Shown: piece after piece, positions 25,149-37,083 of the stretch | Numbering within the stretch: the first letter of the stretch is position 1 | Layout: the number at the start of each line of letters is the position of its first letter | NCBI GenBank assembly: GCA_022605955.1 | Contig: JAKCOZ010000085.1 | Span: forward strand, 1,612,001 to 1,676,000 | Origin: Rallus limicola | Taxonomy: Eukaryota; Chordata; Aves; Gruiformes; Rallidae | DNA: 64,000 nucleotides | Direction of reading: 5' to 3' | Position numbers and translations under genes: made by a program | The notes under the pieces: model-generated | The model's database searches: none | Seen by the model: the letters and a program-made list of their open reading frames with translations, nothing else | What the model was told of the DNA's origin: nothing

Positions 25149-26798
25149 AAATGTGACCCAGTGGGTTGCACTAACCTCTGCGTTTTGTATAATATGTAAA
25201 AGAGGGCTCTTTTGTAGAGCTCACTTTTATTATTAAATGTACTGAGGTATTCTATTTAAAGAAAAACACTTTGACTTCGTCTGCCACTGGTTATTTTTTC
25301 CAAAGAGTAACTTGCAAGTTTTCAGTACAAATCTGTGCTACACTGGATAACACTTATAGGTTTTTTTCATTCTTTTTTTTTTTCCACCTTAAAATTTAAT
25401 GGTAATATTGAGCTGTAAATTCAATTTTATGTATTAGTGAGTTTCATGAGTATCCTTTGTTACATAAAACTCTCAGCATGATGGTTTGTTAGGTTTTATC
25501 ACAATTTTCCGAAACATACTCTAGAAACTTAATGTTGTGCTTTTACATTTATAGTGGCCTGATCCTGCTGGTTCTCTCTTACTACAAGAAGTGGGTCCCA
25601 GGGAAACCAATTGGAGCCACTAAGATTAGGATTTGCAGGACAAGGGCCTGTAAGAAAGGTAATGATTTTTCTCTTGATACACAAGCAGCTCTTCTACTCT
25701 GCTAATGAAATTCGTTCCTTTGAAACATGGTTTCCAGACCACTTTTGGCCGGGCGCCATACACTGCTAAATCAGAACTGGCCAATACAATTTATGGAGTA
25801 TCTGCTCTGGCAGAAAAAGCATTAGTCTAATATTTCCAGTTTTGACTTTTCTAATAACTTGCCTATGTTACCTGTCCAGGTAACATTTGCTAATCTGAGC
25901 CGTGTACAATAGAAGTATAATGATTAGCATTATTTTTTCATGTCTTTGTTGTGAGAAGAGCCAGGGCATTCTCGTCACATTTTTCAGTAAATGAGCAGTG
26001 CACCAGGAGCACTGTCGTTTTTTCTGTGTTATTTCAGACTCGGATCTCTTCAAGCTTGTGCTGAGGTATTCCTGCTTTTTGGTTTGACTGGTACTGAAGA
26101 CTTCTGTAACTTAGAAGGCTAAAAGGGAGTAGGAGTTCATATTTGTTGCTTTCCAGTCCTGTTGATTGATCACATGAAAGAGGAAAGAATTTTATTTCCT
26201 CTGCTTTAATCTTCATTGAAATTGCCGTTTTGAGCACAGAAGCTGGGAAATAGTTGCCTGAGGAAGCTAGCAGACTTCCACTTGGTAAAATTCTGGTGAA
26301 GTGACAATACCAAGATTTCTTAACAAAAGATGATAACAACAGCCATTATTTCCCCTTTGGATTCACTTCATAATAAATTTACAGATATAAAAAGATGAAA
26401 ATTTTTAAGTGTCTGAGAGCTAGAATAAAAACCTGCTTAAAAAAGATTGGCTAATGAGTCAGCCTTTATCCGGGTCATGGTTTTCTCTACCTTTAGCCCT
26501 CACAGGGCTGTAGCACAAGAAGTGCTTAAGAAGGAAAGAGATTGAAGAGAACTCATGGGGTGGGTTGGTTTGCTTTTTCCCCCCAGTTTTTAGGCTCTCT
26601 TTTTTTTTTTTAAATATAATTTATTTTATTTCTTCATCATTTCTTCCTGAATCTGATACATCTAAGAATTCTTTCAGTCCTCAAGAGTGCCTGGAACCTG
26701 AATAATGGAAAAGCAATATAATCTCCAAAATAACTAATAGGGACCTGAAAAGGTTTCGTATCTGCAGTAATTTGAAAATAAATGGAAAGAATAACATT

Positions 26799-26800
<2 letters not shown>

Positions 26801-26845
<45 letters not shown>

Positions 26846-26846
26846 T
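26801..26846. repeat. (GATA)n microsatellite, about 11 units
   Basis: This is an uninterrupted AGAT/GATA tetranucleotide run that passes directly into an alternating AT tract, ATATATCTCTATATATATATAT. Such tracts are length-unstable. Confidence 0.97.
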
Positions 26847-28739
26847 ATCTCTATATATATATATGGTGAGATCTACACCCATACATGTGGACAATCATGT
26901 AATAGAAAGTTTTCTCTTTTCTTAGAGATGGGGATATAATGCACTGTACAATCTTTTTTCCTCTTTTGCCAAAGTGTGTTTTAGCATTGCACATTGCTTT
27001 AAAACAATACAATTTACAAGTGGCTTTATGTGTGGTGAATATTTTGCCATTAGGAAATGCAGTGCATATTGAGTGGGTGAAAAAAAAGGAAATTCACCTT
27101 GCTTATAGCAGTGCACTTTAGCTTGCCAGTTACTGTACTTAGTAATGCTGTATTTGAATTCTTTGTTTTGTGTCATTATTAAAAAGCGATAATGGAAGAC
27201 TATAGATAGGACAATTAGCATTAAGAACTTTAAACTTGAATGAAATGGCTGTTTTAGAAAGCTTTGACAGTTCTTTTCAAACGCAGTATTTATTTTATTT
27301 GTGCCATGCATTTTTCTCACCAAATGACCTTACCTGTAATACAGGCTTGTTTGTCTCTGTTTACAACCATGTATTTATTGTGATGTACATACTGTAATGT
27401 TAACTGTAAATTATCAGTTCTTCCTATAACATCATCCTTCTCAGGGTGGTGTTGCTATACTTGGAAACTCTTGGTGAGAGAATGATTGTGTAAACATATT
27501 CCTTGTACATTTTTTTCTCCTGTAATATATTCTGAGTCACCTTAGAGCTTGTTTATGGAAGATTCAAGAGAAATATAAAATACATAAAGATATCTCAATT
27601 TAAAAAAAAAAGAAAAAAGCTTCAGGTCTTTCGTCCCAGGGCTGTGCCTTAACTTTAAACGATATTTTCTTCTGTTCTGCTGCATTTGAAAGTAAGGTAG
27701 CTGTGGGGCTAGGGCTGGGCATTTCTACCGTATTTTCAGTTTCTGATGGGGTTACTTGTATGAGCTAATATGCATGACACTACAATGAGCTTTCAATCAA
27801 GGCCATACTGGAAGGTCAAGCTTTTCCAGACTTCTGGGGATATAATTGTATTGCCTCTCTGATTATCTTTTTACAGGCTATCATCAGGGATTATTGCAGC
27901 CATTTTTTGCTCCTAAAATAACTAAATAATTGATGCTGCATTTCAGTACTGAATTGCATTGCAACAGCTTTGGAAAGCATCTCTAAGTATTTGTTCTTAA
28001 ATGCGTATTTGGAAATGGAATACTTGGAATTGAAAGGATGTAACTCATACAGTTTTAGAACTCTCTTATATTTGTTCTTTGTTTAGTAGCACAAAGTATT
28101 AGTGTATAAGCAGAATCCATGAAGTAGCACAAAAGACAATTTTAATCTTGGAAATGCTTTCCAATGCTGATGTGTTACAAGCAGCCAGAGTTTTATTTTA
28201 TATAGATGTATCTAAGGCTTTGTACAGGTGTGTATAGCATAACGCACTATGTAGATCTAGAGGAGAGTGATAAACCTTTAGATCTTTTAATAACACTAGT
28301 ATTAGGCTCGTGGGTTGGACTGAGCATCTCTTGCTGTTTGACTTGTCACATTGCTCCAGACTGCTTAGATCTGATATCAGTGAATATCAGAGTGAGGTAA
28401 ATACCTCTCCTCCATTCCAGCGATGCCCAGCCCTTGTAACGTGGGACTTCTTTGTGAAAGGAGACATTATTTTTCAAGAAAAAAGCAGAGCCTCCTTTTT
28501 GACACAAACTGTAGATTTTAGCAGCCCTGGCCCAAAGGAAATCTATTTCTTTTGTTTAAGTGGTATAAAAGGGACACTATAACAGCAGAAATCCTGAACA
28601 ACTTTTTTGTTACTGTTTTAATTTTATTTTTTTCCTTTGGAGATGTCTTGAGAGTGGCAACTTGTGTAAACATTGCACATGACTTAGAATATAAAATAAT
28701 TGCTAGTTGCATTATTGATACAATTGTTAATTATTGTAA

Positions 28740-30348
28740 TCATGAATAGGGACTAGGAAGGGACTAGGAAGCTTCCATGCTCACTGGGAAGGTGATCCCC
28801 AGCCAGCAGCCACTGAGCCTGTTGCTTTGAATGAGCCTCAGGGCACTGGCTAGATTTTTGGGGAGGAAAAATTCTATCAGAAAATTTGAGTGGAGATGGG
28901 GACTTCCCAGAGAAACTCTTTTTCAGGCTCTCAGGAGGGTCACAACACTGGGAGGAGAGCAACACCTGGAGTCCCATCCTGTTTCACTGGAAAAGCAGGG
29001 GGGAAATAATAAACTCAGTGTCTCCAGTTGATGTGTACGTGCCAAGGAGCAGAAAGGGCAAACAAAAAGTGAGACATATCAGTTATAACATTTTATATCA
29101 AACCAAGTTCAATAGGTCTAAACCATCCCCAAAATGCAAAGAGTGGATTAAGAAGAGATGAGCCAAACTGAGTCAATAGCCTGTGCTGTTTCATCATTCC
29201 AACACTTTATTATGATTCCTGAAAGGAAAATCTTTTGCTGGAAGTTTCCTCCAGTGGTTCAAAAAGCAAAGCAAGGGTTGTGCTGGGGAAACTGGCAAAA
29301 AGGCAAGAGGGGAGAAGTGCAACAGGAGGAGAGAGAGAGGTGGTGGGTGCCCCATCCCATCCCTAGGGGTGTTTCAGGCCAGGCTGGATGGGGCCCTGGG
29401 CAACCTTGTGTAGCTCCAGGCCTGGGTCCAACCCAGACCAGTCTGGGATTCTAAGATTAAACATGAGCATTTCCTCTGCTGAGTCCAATACCAAAAACAG
29501 TCAGTTTCAAAATTCAGCCAGGGGGGAGGAAATGTCTTTTTTAATTATTTCTTTCTTTGTGTGCAAGAGAGAAGTGATGAAAAGTTTCACCCAGCTCTGA
29601 TCAGCTTGGAGTCCCCCCTGCATGCCAGGCACCTCCAGCTGCACCTGCAAACATCTGGAAGGATCCCTCTGCTCTCTTGGCACAAGGGGAAGTACAGACA
29701 CAGGCCACTGAGCCACAAGTGACTGTGCCCCTGCTCTGTCACCTCCCTGCAGCTCACTCCCACGTGGCACAAGGCAGCTCAACCCCCCTGCCTATTCCCT
29801 GCAGACCCAAAGATTGACTCAGCCCAGCCTGCCTGGCCAGGAGCCCGAGAGCACTAATGACCCACCCACAGCAGCTTGTTATGTCCTAGAGAATGCTGTT
29901 TCTTCCCAATAGATGGATCAAAGAGGAGTCTGGAGTTGGGAATCCCTCTGGGAGGACGAGAGGTTGGCTTGGATTAAGCCACGTGGTAATTTGTGAAGGG
30001 GAGGCAGAGAAGAAACAAGCTCTTAGGGGAAGCATCCGTGGCTGGCAGCATTACAGAGCAACAGTGGGGAATGTTTAAAATAAGCTAGGAACAAAGGGAA
30101 TTCAAACCCCTCCTGGTCTATTAATAAGCACGGGGAGTTCATTAACAGCACTAACAAATCAGGTGTTTGATAACTTGCCTAAATTCTGCTTCAGCACAGA
30201 AACCGGGCCGTTTGGCTTGTAATACATCAGGCTGATCAGGAACTCTCAAGCCACACTAGCCAAGACATTTAAGCAGCCCACTCAAAACAAATTTACTTCT
30301 CGCCTGGATAACCCAAACAGAAGCAGCCTTAAGGAGCTGATGGAGATA
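28740..30348. other. Moderately GC-rich non-coding stretch, mostly unrecognised
   Basis: It begins with a short direct repeat, GGGACTAGGAA twice at 28749-28770. ORFs occur on both strands without recognisable domains. A CR1 3' fragment lies inside (see 29339). The rest could be an old unrecognised repeat. Confidence 0.4.
29339..29450 (+). mobile_element. CR1 LINE 3' end fragment
   Basis: It contains GTGGGTGCCCCATCCCATCC and GCCAGGCTGGATGGGGCC, the standard CR1 3' words, in sense orientation. Confidence 0.85.
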
Positions 30349-30992
30349 CATCACAGAGTCACAGAGCTGTCGGGGTTGGAAGGGACCTCCAGAGCCCACG
30401 GGCTCCCACCCCCTGCCAAAGCAGGGTCCCTAGGACAGGGCACACAGGGCGGTGTCCAGATGGGGCTGGAATCTCTCCAGAGAAGGAGACTCCGCGCCCC
30501 CCTGGGCAGCCTGGCCCAGGGCTCCCTCACCCTCACTGGGGAAAAGTTCTTCCCCATGTCGGTGCAGAACTTCCTATGCTCCAACTTGCAGCCATTGCCC
30601 CTTGTCCTGTCCCCCCAGGCCCCTGAAAAGGGGCTGGCCATTTCCCGCTGCATCCCATCCTTCAGCTATTGATAAACATTAATTAGGTCCCCCCTTAGTC
30701 TTCTTTTCTCCAGGCTGAAGAGCCCCAGCTCACTCGGCCTTTCCTCACAGGGGACACGCTCCAGGCCCTTCATCATCTCCGTAGCCTCTTCCGGACTCTC
30801 TCCAGGAGATCCCTGGCTTTTTTATCCCAGACAGCCCAGAACGGGGCCAAACATTAGAGGTGGGGCCTGACCAGGGCAGAGCAGAGGGGGAAGATCACCT
30901 CCTGTGACCTGCTGGCCACACTCCCCTTGCTGCCCCCCAGGATCCCATTGTCTCTCTCAGCCCCCAGGGCACACTGCTGGCGCATGGACACG
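30349..30992 (-). mobile_element. CR1 LINE 3' fragment
   Basis: The + strand shows the reverse complement of a CR1: CACAGAGTCACAGAGCTG at the 3' end, then GTTGGAAGGGACCTC, CAGCCATTGCCCCTTGTCCT, TTCTTTTCTCCAGGCTGAAG and GACCTGCTGGCCACACTCC. It is one of the longest and best-preserved CR1 pieces here. It is clearly 5'-truncated, as usual for CR1. Confidence 0.93.
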
Positions 30993-31411
30993 CCACAGAC
31001 ACCTTCTGAAGGAGCAGGCAGAGGTGAATATAAAGGAGTGTGACTGGGAAGAAAACCTCCTGCTGTCTGTACTTCTCCCCTCCCTCTTCCTTCCTGGTTG
31101 GTGTCTCTCAGCATATGGGACCCAACTTCCTCCTAGACTGGTTCCTACTATTTCCAATGTTCCCATTTTGTCATTGCCTTCATTTTCTGCCTGGAAGCGA
31201 TCCTGAATCTGGCACGGATGATATAAATATGAACCATATTCTGCTAGAAGAAAAGCCTCAAGTCCCATGGTCCATGACCTTCTTAGTGGGAACCTGATAT
31301 TTAATAAAAAGGTGAATAATCGGGCACCTTGGAGAGGGGAGGTGGGAGTCTCCTCCCCAGGCCTTGAAAAGGCAGGAGGAAAGGTTATTTACAGAGTTTA
31401 AAGCCCTGATT
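30993..31411. other. Unrecognised sequence between CR1 and ERV LTR
   Basis: Nothing recognisable was seen. Overlapping short ORFs on both strands are not convincing. Confidence 0.5.
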
Positions 31412-32074
31412 GTTATAAACAACTGTGACAAATGTTAGTTTCCAAATAGAATTTATTCCAGCAAGCATTAAGTGGGCAAAACAGCGCTGGGCGGCCGGGG
31501 AGACTCCTGCTCCACCAACGGCGCGCGCCAATGCAGCCAAAAGTTTACATACTTATACAACAGAACAATGAATATTCGATTAGCACATATATATATTTAT
31601 TACATGAACCCGCCTATTCCCACTTCTCATGCTAATTAGCTTACCAGTCCTTAGCGCTCGCGCACTGTCTCATGGTGGTGGTCTTCGGGGGTCCTAATGA
31701 TGAAGGCTTGAAGTCTTCCTCAGGTTGAACTTCTCACCTCCTTTCCCTGGCACATGCGTAGTTGTGATTGTTCCAGGTGGCACAATTGTAATTGGGATGC
31801 TTATTTCTCATCTATCACAGGTCCGCTCTAAATTGGCCCAAATACATTAAATCACTCGAAACTAACTAGGAGTTGTTCGAGTGAGACAGATGTACCATCT
31901 TCTGACATAACCACTATGGCACTTCAAACCATCCTGTTAGTAAGCCCCCCCCTTCCCATGTTTCTGTTAGCAAGTGCCCTTTAACCCTTTGCAGGCATTT
32001 TATTTAGAGAAACAAAGGCACAAGGAGTTAAACTGCCGGTTTGAGAACAAATTCTTATGAATTTACTTATTACA
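31412..32074 (-). mobile_element. LTR of the defective ERV
   Basis: Read on the minus strand it starts TGTAATAAG directly after a polypurine tract and ends TTATAACA, an imperfect inverted terminal pair. An AATAAA polyadenylation signal lies near the 3' side (minus strand, around 31448). The length of about 663 bp is typical. Confidence 0.8.
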
Positions 32075-32089
32075 ATTCTCCCCTTTTAG
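32075..32089 (-). other. Polypurine tract of the ERV
   Basis: The minus-strand sequence CTAAAAGGGGAGAAT lies immediately upstream of the LTR start and overlaps the end of env, as expected for the plus-strand primer site. Confidence 0.85.
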
Positions 32090-33122
32090 TTTTTGCCATT
32101 TTGTTCCTCAAACCGAGCAACAGTCTCTCGGGCTAAGGAGGGAATCAGAGTCTCTTCTTTATTGTTTTTATCATCCTTCAGGTGTTCGCATTGTCTTTTT
32201 AACAACATGAAATGGGCAGCTTCTAATCTACCTTTTACCAATTTGATCACTCTATTCAAGATACAAGGCCCAAAGGTTAAAAGGAGCATTAACAATATTA
32301 AAGGTCCAATGATGGTTGACAACAGTGTAGTCTTGCATTACTTCCCAAAGAGCAGAGTCCTCTTTTCTACCGGTAGGGGTGTTGTGCGCGTTATGGTAGA
32401 GTTCTGCTTCGCTTTTGATCTCTGTTGCTCTTTCCCCCTGCCCCCCCGCCCAGCCCCTTCCCCCATTAGTCAATATTTCATTAGGTCCTATTGCTTGGGT
32501 TATTTCTATTTCATGTTTTTGGATGGTTATAAGAATTCCTCTATCAGTTTCAAAATCAGGTTCCCATAATCTTACTCCCCATGATCGACCTATTGCCCAT
32601 CCTGAATCTTGTGGCTGTAGAATGGTGAGGTTTAGGAATCTACAATTCCATCCTGACAATAAACGTCCATTCCCTGAAGCATGGGTTGGATGGGTACATC
32701 CTCTAGGCCACCAAGTCACAGTCAAATATTTGTCTGGTGTAGAGGCCTTCTATCCTCCAGTGGTTAAGGTTTTGCACCCCCAGTAAGCGCAATAATACTG
32801 ATTGTGAGAATCGCAATACCCCTTTCCTGGGTTTTGACCTTGGGCACCAATAGGTAACCCAGAAATTTAATTCTTGGTGCCATGGTGGTCTACTGGGTTG
32901 ACACTCGTAAGATGTAACAACTCGGCTCATGAGCTCACAGTTAGTAATGTCAAATGATGGGGCCCTGGAGGTTATAGAAGTACTCAAGATTTTTGAGTCA
33001 TCCCGTCCACTTAAAGTCCCTCTATAGGGTTTGTGGTATTTGTTTGCTACGATTGTCAAAGGACAGCATATCCAAAGTACTAGTATCCTTATTAGGAAAA
33101 TTGGTGGGTTGATAGCGGCCAT
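32086..33122 (-). pseudogene. env: Defective retroviral env remnant
   Basis: On the minus strand it opens with an ATG and a hydrophobic signal-like segment (IFLIRILVLWICC). It passes through at least two frame changes (near 32.71-32.73 and 32.25-32.32 kb) and ends with a hydrophobic transmembrane stretch and cytoplasmic tail (ORF 32086-32322). At about 1.0 kb it is much shorter than a full env. I see neither a fusion peptide nor the conserved ectodomain motif, so an internal deletion is likely. It is not functional. Confidence 0.75.
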
Positions 33123-33237
33123 TTTAGAGCGGTGGTAGCTACTCTTGGCTATACTAATTTGGGAGGTTTAGGTTCGAGTGTATTGTGCCATCCCGGACCT
33201 GGATTTAGGGGCCCATCTTGCAACTGTATTGAAGGCT

Positions 33238-33438
33238 TTAGTTCCCCCTGATTTCCTTACGTCTCTGCCTCCTTTGCCTACTCCGTTGCCTGGAGCAGCA
33301 AGGTGTTTCCTCTTCTTGGCAGCAGTCGTAGTCTTCAGGGGTTCTCCCTTCTCTCCTGTTGCGAGTGTTATATGCCTCCCAATTTTTATCCTTTATTTCC
33401 GGGCTAAACACACCAGGTGTTTTACCTGTTTTTGGCAC
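33238..33438 (-). pseudogene. Small Arg-rich ORF between pol and env of the ERV
   Basis: This is a 66-codon ORF ending in a strongly basic run (RQRSRQRRQRRKEIRGN) with two Cys-Cys pairs upstream. Simple gammaretroviruses do not usually have a separate gene here. It could be a remnant of a surface-protein cleavage region, an accessory ORF or chance. Confidence 0.3.
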
Positions 33439-33535
33439 ACCACTTTAACTATTTCCAGATTAGCCTCTCTATTCGTTAGAATGTATGTAACCAAATTCTG
33501 AATTTATGCCTTTTGTATATACTGCCCACCACTCT

Positions 33536-33775
33536 TTAGATTGCCAGACTATTTGTCCGGTTTTGGGAATTTTTTTGGTTGTTTTTTACAGTGTATTTAA
33601 GGGTTAATTCTGTTAATTTTTCACAAATATCTGGGGTAAAATTTCCCTCATTACAATGAGCCCACCAATTGTCCTTACACACTTTACATTTAAACAAACA
33701 AAAAGGTAACATAAACAACCAGAAATTGAGCAGAATGCAGTCCCATTCATTAAGTCCTTTGCACGATGACTTCAC
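33536..33775 (-). pseudogene. ERV-internal ORF with hydrophobic and Cys-containing segment
   Basis: This 79-codon ORF starts at about the end of the integrase similarity in another frame. It has a hydrophobic stretch (CILLNFWLFMLPFCLF) followed by a CKVCKDNWWAHC cluster. It may be the start of an older or second envelope-type frame. Assignment is uncertain. Confidence 0.35.
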
Positions 33776-34095
33776 TCAGTCTTTCTCTGGAAGGTGACCT
33801 TCAGGTTATTAGGATTCCCTGTTGCCTCCCAACTGGGTTCCTGAACAGGTCCTTTTATTCTGGTAGCGTGAGTCCAACCTCATTCGGCCGTTCAAACTGC
33901 AGTATCTGTAGTAAGTAATACGAGAAATGGTCCCTCCCAAGGAGGGATCAAGGAGAATTCTTTCCAGGTCTTGATTAACATCTTATCTCCTGGTTTGACC
34001 CTATGTATTGCTATATCTAAGGGTGGTCTCTGTACTACCAATCCTTTTTTCACTAATTCTCGCCTTCGCATCATTAATTCAATGAGGTATTCTTG
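33772..34095 (-). pseudogene. pol: Integrase C-terminal domain remnant (end of pol)
   Basis: The minus-strand ORF 33892-34074 carries the SH3-like DNA-binding domain pattern of retroviral integrase (HRVKPGDKMLIKTWKE, WEGPFLVLL). A stop then interrupts it, and the similarity resumes in another frame up to a stop near 33772. Only the last part of integrase is present. Confidence 0.8.
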
Positions 34096-34099
34096 TATT

Positions 34100-34640
34100 A
34101 GATGGACAATATTGTATTAGATGGACAATGTACATGAATTACTGGGTGTTGAAGGAAATTCAAAACACCACCGTGTGTTTACTGGTTCCACATACCCCAG
34201 GACCAAGTGCTTTCCCCAATATGGCTTATTCCCATTTTGTGTATCTGCCCATGGGTGTCTGAATCAGAGTTGTTTGCCTCTGCACCCCAAAGTCTTATTG
34301 CCCCAACAAAGGGAAAATAAGAACAATTTAGGCTCCAAATGGAGGTTTGAATTAATGTATTATTAAATGGCCACTTACATTCAAAAAATCTCCCCAAATT
34401 ATTGACTTATTCTGGTTCCAGAGTCAATCTAAATTTTTACCCATGTCCACAGGGAGAGCTGTTATAGGGGTCCCTTGAGTAGGGGTATGGTAAGCAGGTA
34501 ATCACATGAGAAAACTTAAGCATACGAGCAAAACCTTATATCATTATAGATCACATTGTCTGGTTCAGTGTGATTGATAATCAGAGAACCATCGACATGC
34601 TGTTCAAAAGCTCGAGGCTGTATATATTCCAGATACTAGA
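34100..34640 (-). other. Retrovirus-looking but scrambled sequence upstream of the integrase remnant
   Basis: It includes a short direct repeat, TATTAGATGGACAAT (34096-34128), and a minus-strand ORF (34179-34397) without a recognisable domain. The integrase core expected here is absent, so a deletion or rearrangement has removed it. Confidence 0.35.
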
Positions 34641-36502
34641 TTTTATTTTTTTTTACAACTACAGCCATGACGTTGCTCTTATTCTTAAAACTTGAGTTAC
34701 AAACAATCATTCTTATTGAAACAAATAGACAAACAGACAGACCAGAAAATCAAAATTCCCAGCCTGTGCTTCATGTTTCAGTACTTCTTCAATTTCTTCC
34801 AGGTACAGTTCGTATTTCAGACTTACACCTATGAGGTCTCCACCCCACTTCTCAGCTGTCCCTTTTCTTTTTCTTACTGGAGCAGTCCTGTGATTAAAAG
34901 AGAAGAGAACGTACATACATTCTGTAAGTATATTTGAATCATCCATGATCACCTGGCTTCCCAGACAGTGCAACATCCAGTCCTCATGGATGCGTCAAAT
35001 ATGATTTGATTTTATTTCATTTTTGCTCCCTGTATATAGCTCTTCACAATGCTGTGCTCTTCTAGCCAGCTGTTTCTCATTTACATCTCTGGCTCATCAA
35101 CTGGTTTCTACTCAGAGCTAATCTCCCCTTTGATTTTTCACATCAGGAAACCAGTGCACAGAAGTGATTGTTTTGTGCTATCAGTCTACTGGTTGCATTT
35201 TAATTTTTTTTTTTTTTTTAAGGACAAGTTCTTTAAGGCATTTTCTCAGGCAACCTGGACACTTAGGAAGAGCTTTCTATAAACACCCTTAGCTGTTCCA
35301 TTGTTCTTATTTAAATCTCTCCTTAAAAAATTATTTCTCATATGCTTAAAGAAAAATGATCGTTGTCAGCTGTGTGTCTGCTAAAACCTGTCCAACACTC
35401 TAAGTAAAACGGTCTCAGTGGGAATTGGTTAGAGGTTGCTCATACCTGCAGCTTTTGGTCATGAAGCAGGATTTCCTGCTCCTTTTTCTGAATCAAGAAC
35501 TACACTTCCTAAATGACAGCAGAGCCAGAGCATTTACAGTGTCTAGTTGCTTCATGGGATTGGACTTTTTGGACAGAAAGAATCACTTGGGAACAGATAC
35601 ATTGATCTGTCTTTGGAGAAGCTACTAAATCTGGTCTTGACCAGTCCTTCCAAAGCAGTTCAACTACTAGGTCACTGTAATGCAGTCCCAGTTTTCCACA
35701 ACACTCATGGTTTCACAATGCTTTAATCATTCTGGTCACATATGTGCACGTCCTGAAAGCACCTTAAGGTCTTTTTTGCCCTATGAATTTCTCACTGGCT
35801 TATTGTTTTTGTATTGCTGTTGCTCTACTGATGTGAAGAAATGTTACTGTTTATGTAGCTCTTGCTGATAATCCCTTTTTCCTTTCCACCATTGATACAT
35901 TGGGGATGATCACACACTGTTTTGGGTGATCAACAGGGCCATGATGTAGCTTGACTTCAAGTGCCTTTAGTTTTACTCGAAGTGTATGTTCAAGAACTAA
36001 AATACAGAGACAGGCACTAAAATATTTTTGCCCTTACTTTGACAGCTGAATAGTTCTCCTTTCTCTAATAGATGCAGCTGACCTCTGCATTGTAACCAGG
36101 GAAAGGAACAGCTTTCAACTTAATGCAAGCTCCAGTCCCTGGGCCAGATAAAACCCTCTCAGGATACTTGGCCAAATGCTGCCACACTGTTTCTTTAGGT
36201 TCCTTGGCATAACAAGAAGTTCCTTCTGCCCTTCACAGTCTGCATAGCTAGGATCAATGTTTCGTTTTCCCCTTTAGAACTCCTTCAGTCCTTCCATAAA
36301 AGTATTATTTTAAATTGTGTTTAGAAGGGAGAGCTGTAACATACCTTCATGCTGGTTTTAGAAAGAACACCGACAGCTCATTCTCACAAGATTCTCATCT
36401 GAGCTTCCCAGCTGGATTAAAAAAAAACCCAAACCCACACGAATAAATTAATTGCTGCTTTAATTCAACTGGACCACTTCAAAAATACTGCAAACCGTTT
36501 AT
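34641..36502. other. AT-rich intergenic sequence, nothing recognised
   Basis: No repeat, RNA gene or exon was identified by eye. Confidence 0.5.
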
Positions 36503-36507
36503 GTTGT

Positions 36508-37078
36508 TGTCCTGGTTTCATTTAGGACAGAGTTAACTTCATGTGTAGCAGCGGATGGAATGCTGTGTTTGGGAGTTACAATGAAAGCAGTGCTGAGAAC
36601 ACCCTGATGTTTCTAGTTGCAGTCAGACAGTCAAAGCCAGGACAGGTGACCCAGATGGGCCAAAGAGAGTATTCCATGCCAATTACGTCCTGCCCAGGAT
36701 AACGGGGGCTGATGGGAGGAGGAAGAGGGGCGGTTCCGGGACGCGAGGGTCTTGGGGGATGGTCGGGTTCCGGGACGGCTCTGGGTGGTGCGGCCTGAGT
36801 TGTGTGGTTGGGTGAGAAACTGCATTGAGTATCAATAGTTTCATATTCTTTTGCTCTAAAGCCCTGTTAGCATTGTTATATTTGATCTTTCTGTTCTCTT
36901 AGTAAACTATCCTTATCCCAACCCACGGGCCTCTTAGTTTCTTGGTTTTGGAGTTATTTGCCCCTTCCTTTTCCCTTCCCTTGTTCCCCCCCTCCCTTTC
37001 CCTTTTCTCCTGCTCTTTTACTTTAAGGAGCAGGCAGCTGCGTGGATCTCAGCCCACAGCCAGGGTGAAACCACGACA
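36508..37078 (+). mobile_element. Solo LTR, ERVL-type, with GTTGT target-site duplication
   Basis: It starts TGTCCTGGTTTCATTTAGG and ends GGTGAAACCACGACA, so the termini are inverted (TGTCCTGGTTTCA against TGTCGTGGTTTCA). It is flanked on both sides by GTTGT (36503-36507 and 37079-37083). It includes the AGTTAACTTCATGTGTAGCAG 5' block and CTTATCCCAACCCACGGG near the 3' end. No internal ERV sequence follows, so it is a solo LTR made by LTR-LTR recombination. Confidence 0.93.
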
Positions 37079-37083
37079 GTTGT

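Larger units (their letters stand above)
25117..28739 (+). other. PDE4D 3' UTR and downstream flank
   Basis: The first AATAAA is only 27 nt past the stop (25143-25148) and others follow, such as 26372-26377. Long PDE4D 3' UTRs are usual, so transcription may run further. The stretch is AT-rich, with a GATA array and poly-T tracts. Exon-like minus-strand ORFs occur around 25.9-26.3 kb but could be chance. Confidence 0.6.
31412..34640 (-). mobile_element. Endogenous gammaretrovirus-like provirus, 5'-truncated and defective
   Basis: On the minus strand the order is: unclear retroviral-looking sequence (34640-34100), the C-terminal part of integrase (34095-33772), a short ORF region, a defective env (33122-32086), a polypurine tract and one LTR. 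Identification rests on the integrase C-terminal pattern (KPGDKMLIKTWKE followed by WEGPF) and on the envelope transmembrane tail ([12 protein letters not shown]). I found no gag, protease, reverse transcriptase, integrase core or second LTR. Frameshifts and stops break every reading frame. It is an old, non-functional remnant. Confidence 0.87.

Noticed and set aside
26922..27323. 133-codon minus-strand ORF downstream of PDE4D
   Set aside because: It is long for the region but AT-rich, with no splice signals, no domain and a composition expected by chance in a 64 kb six-frame scan.
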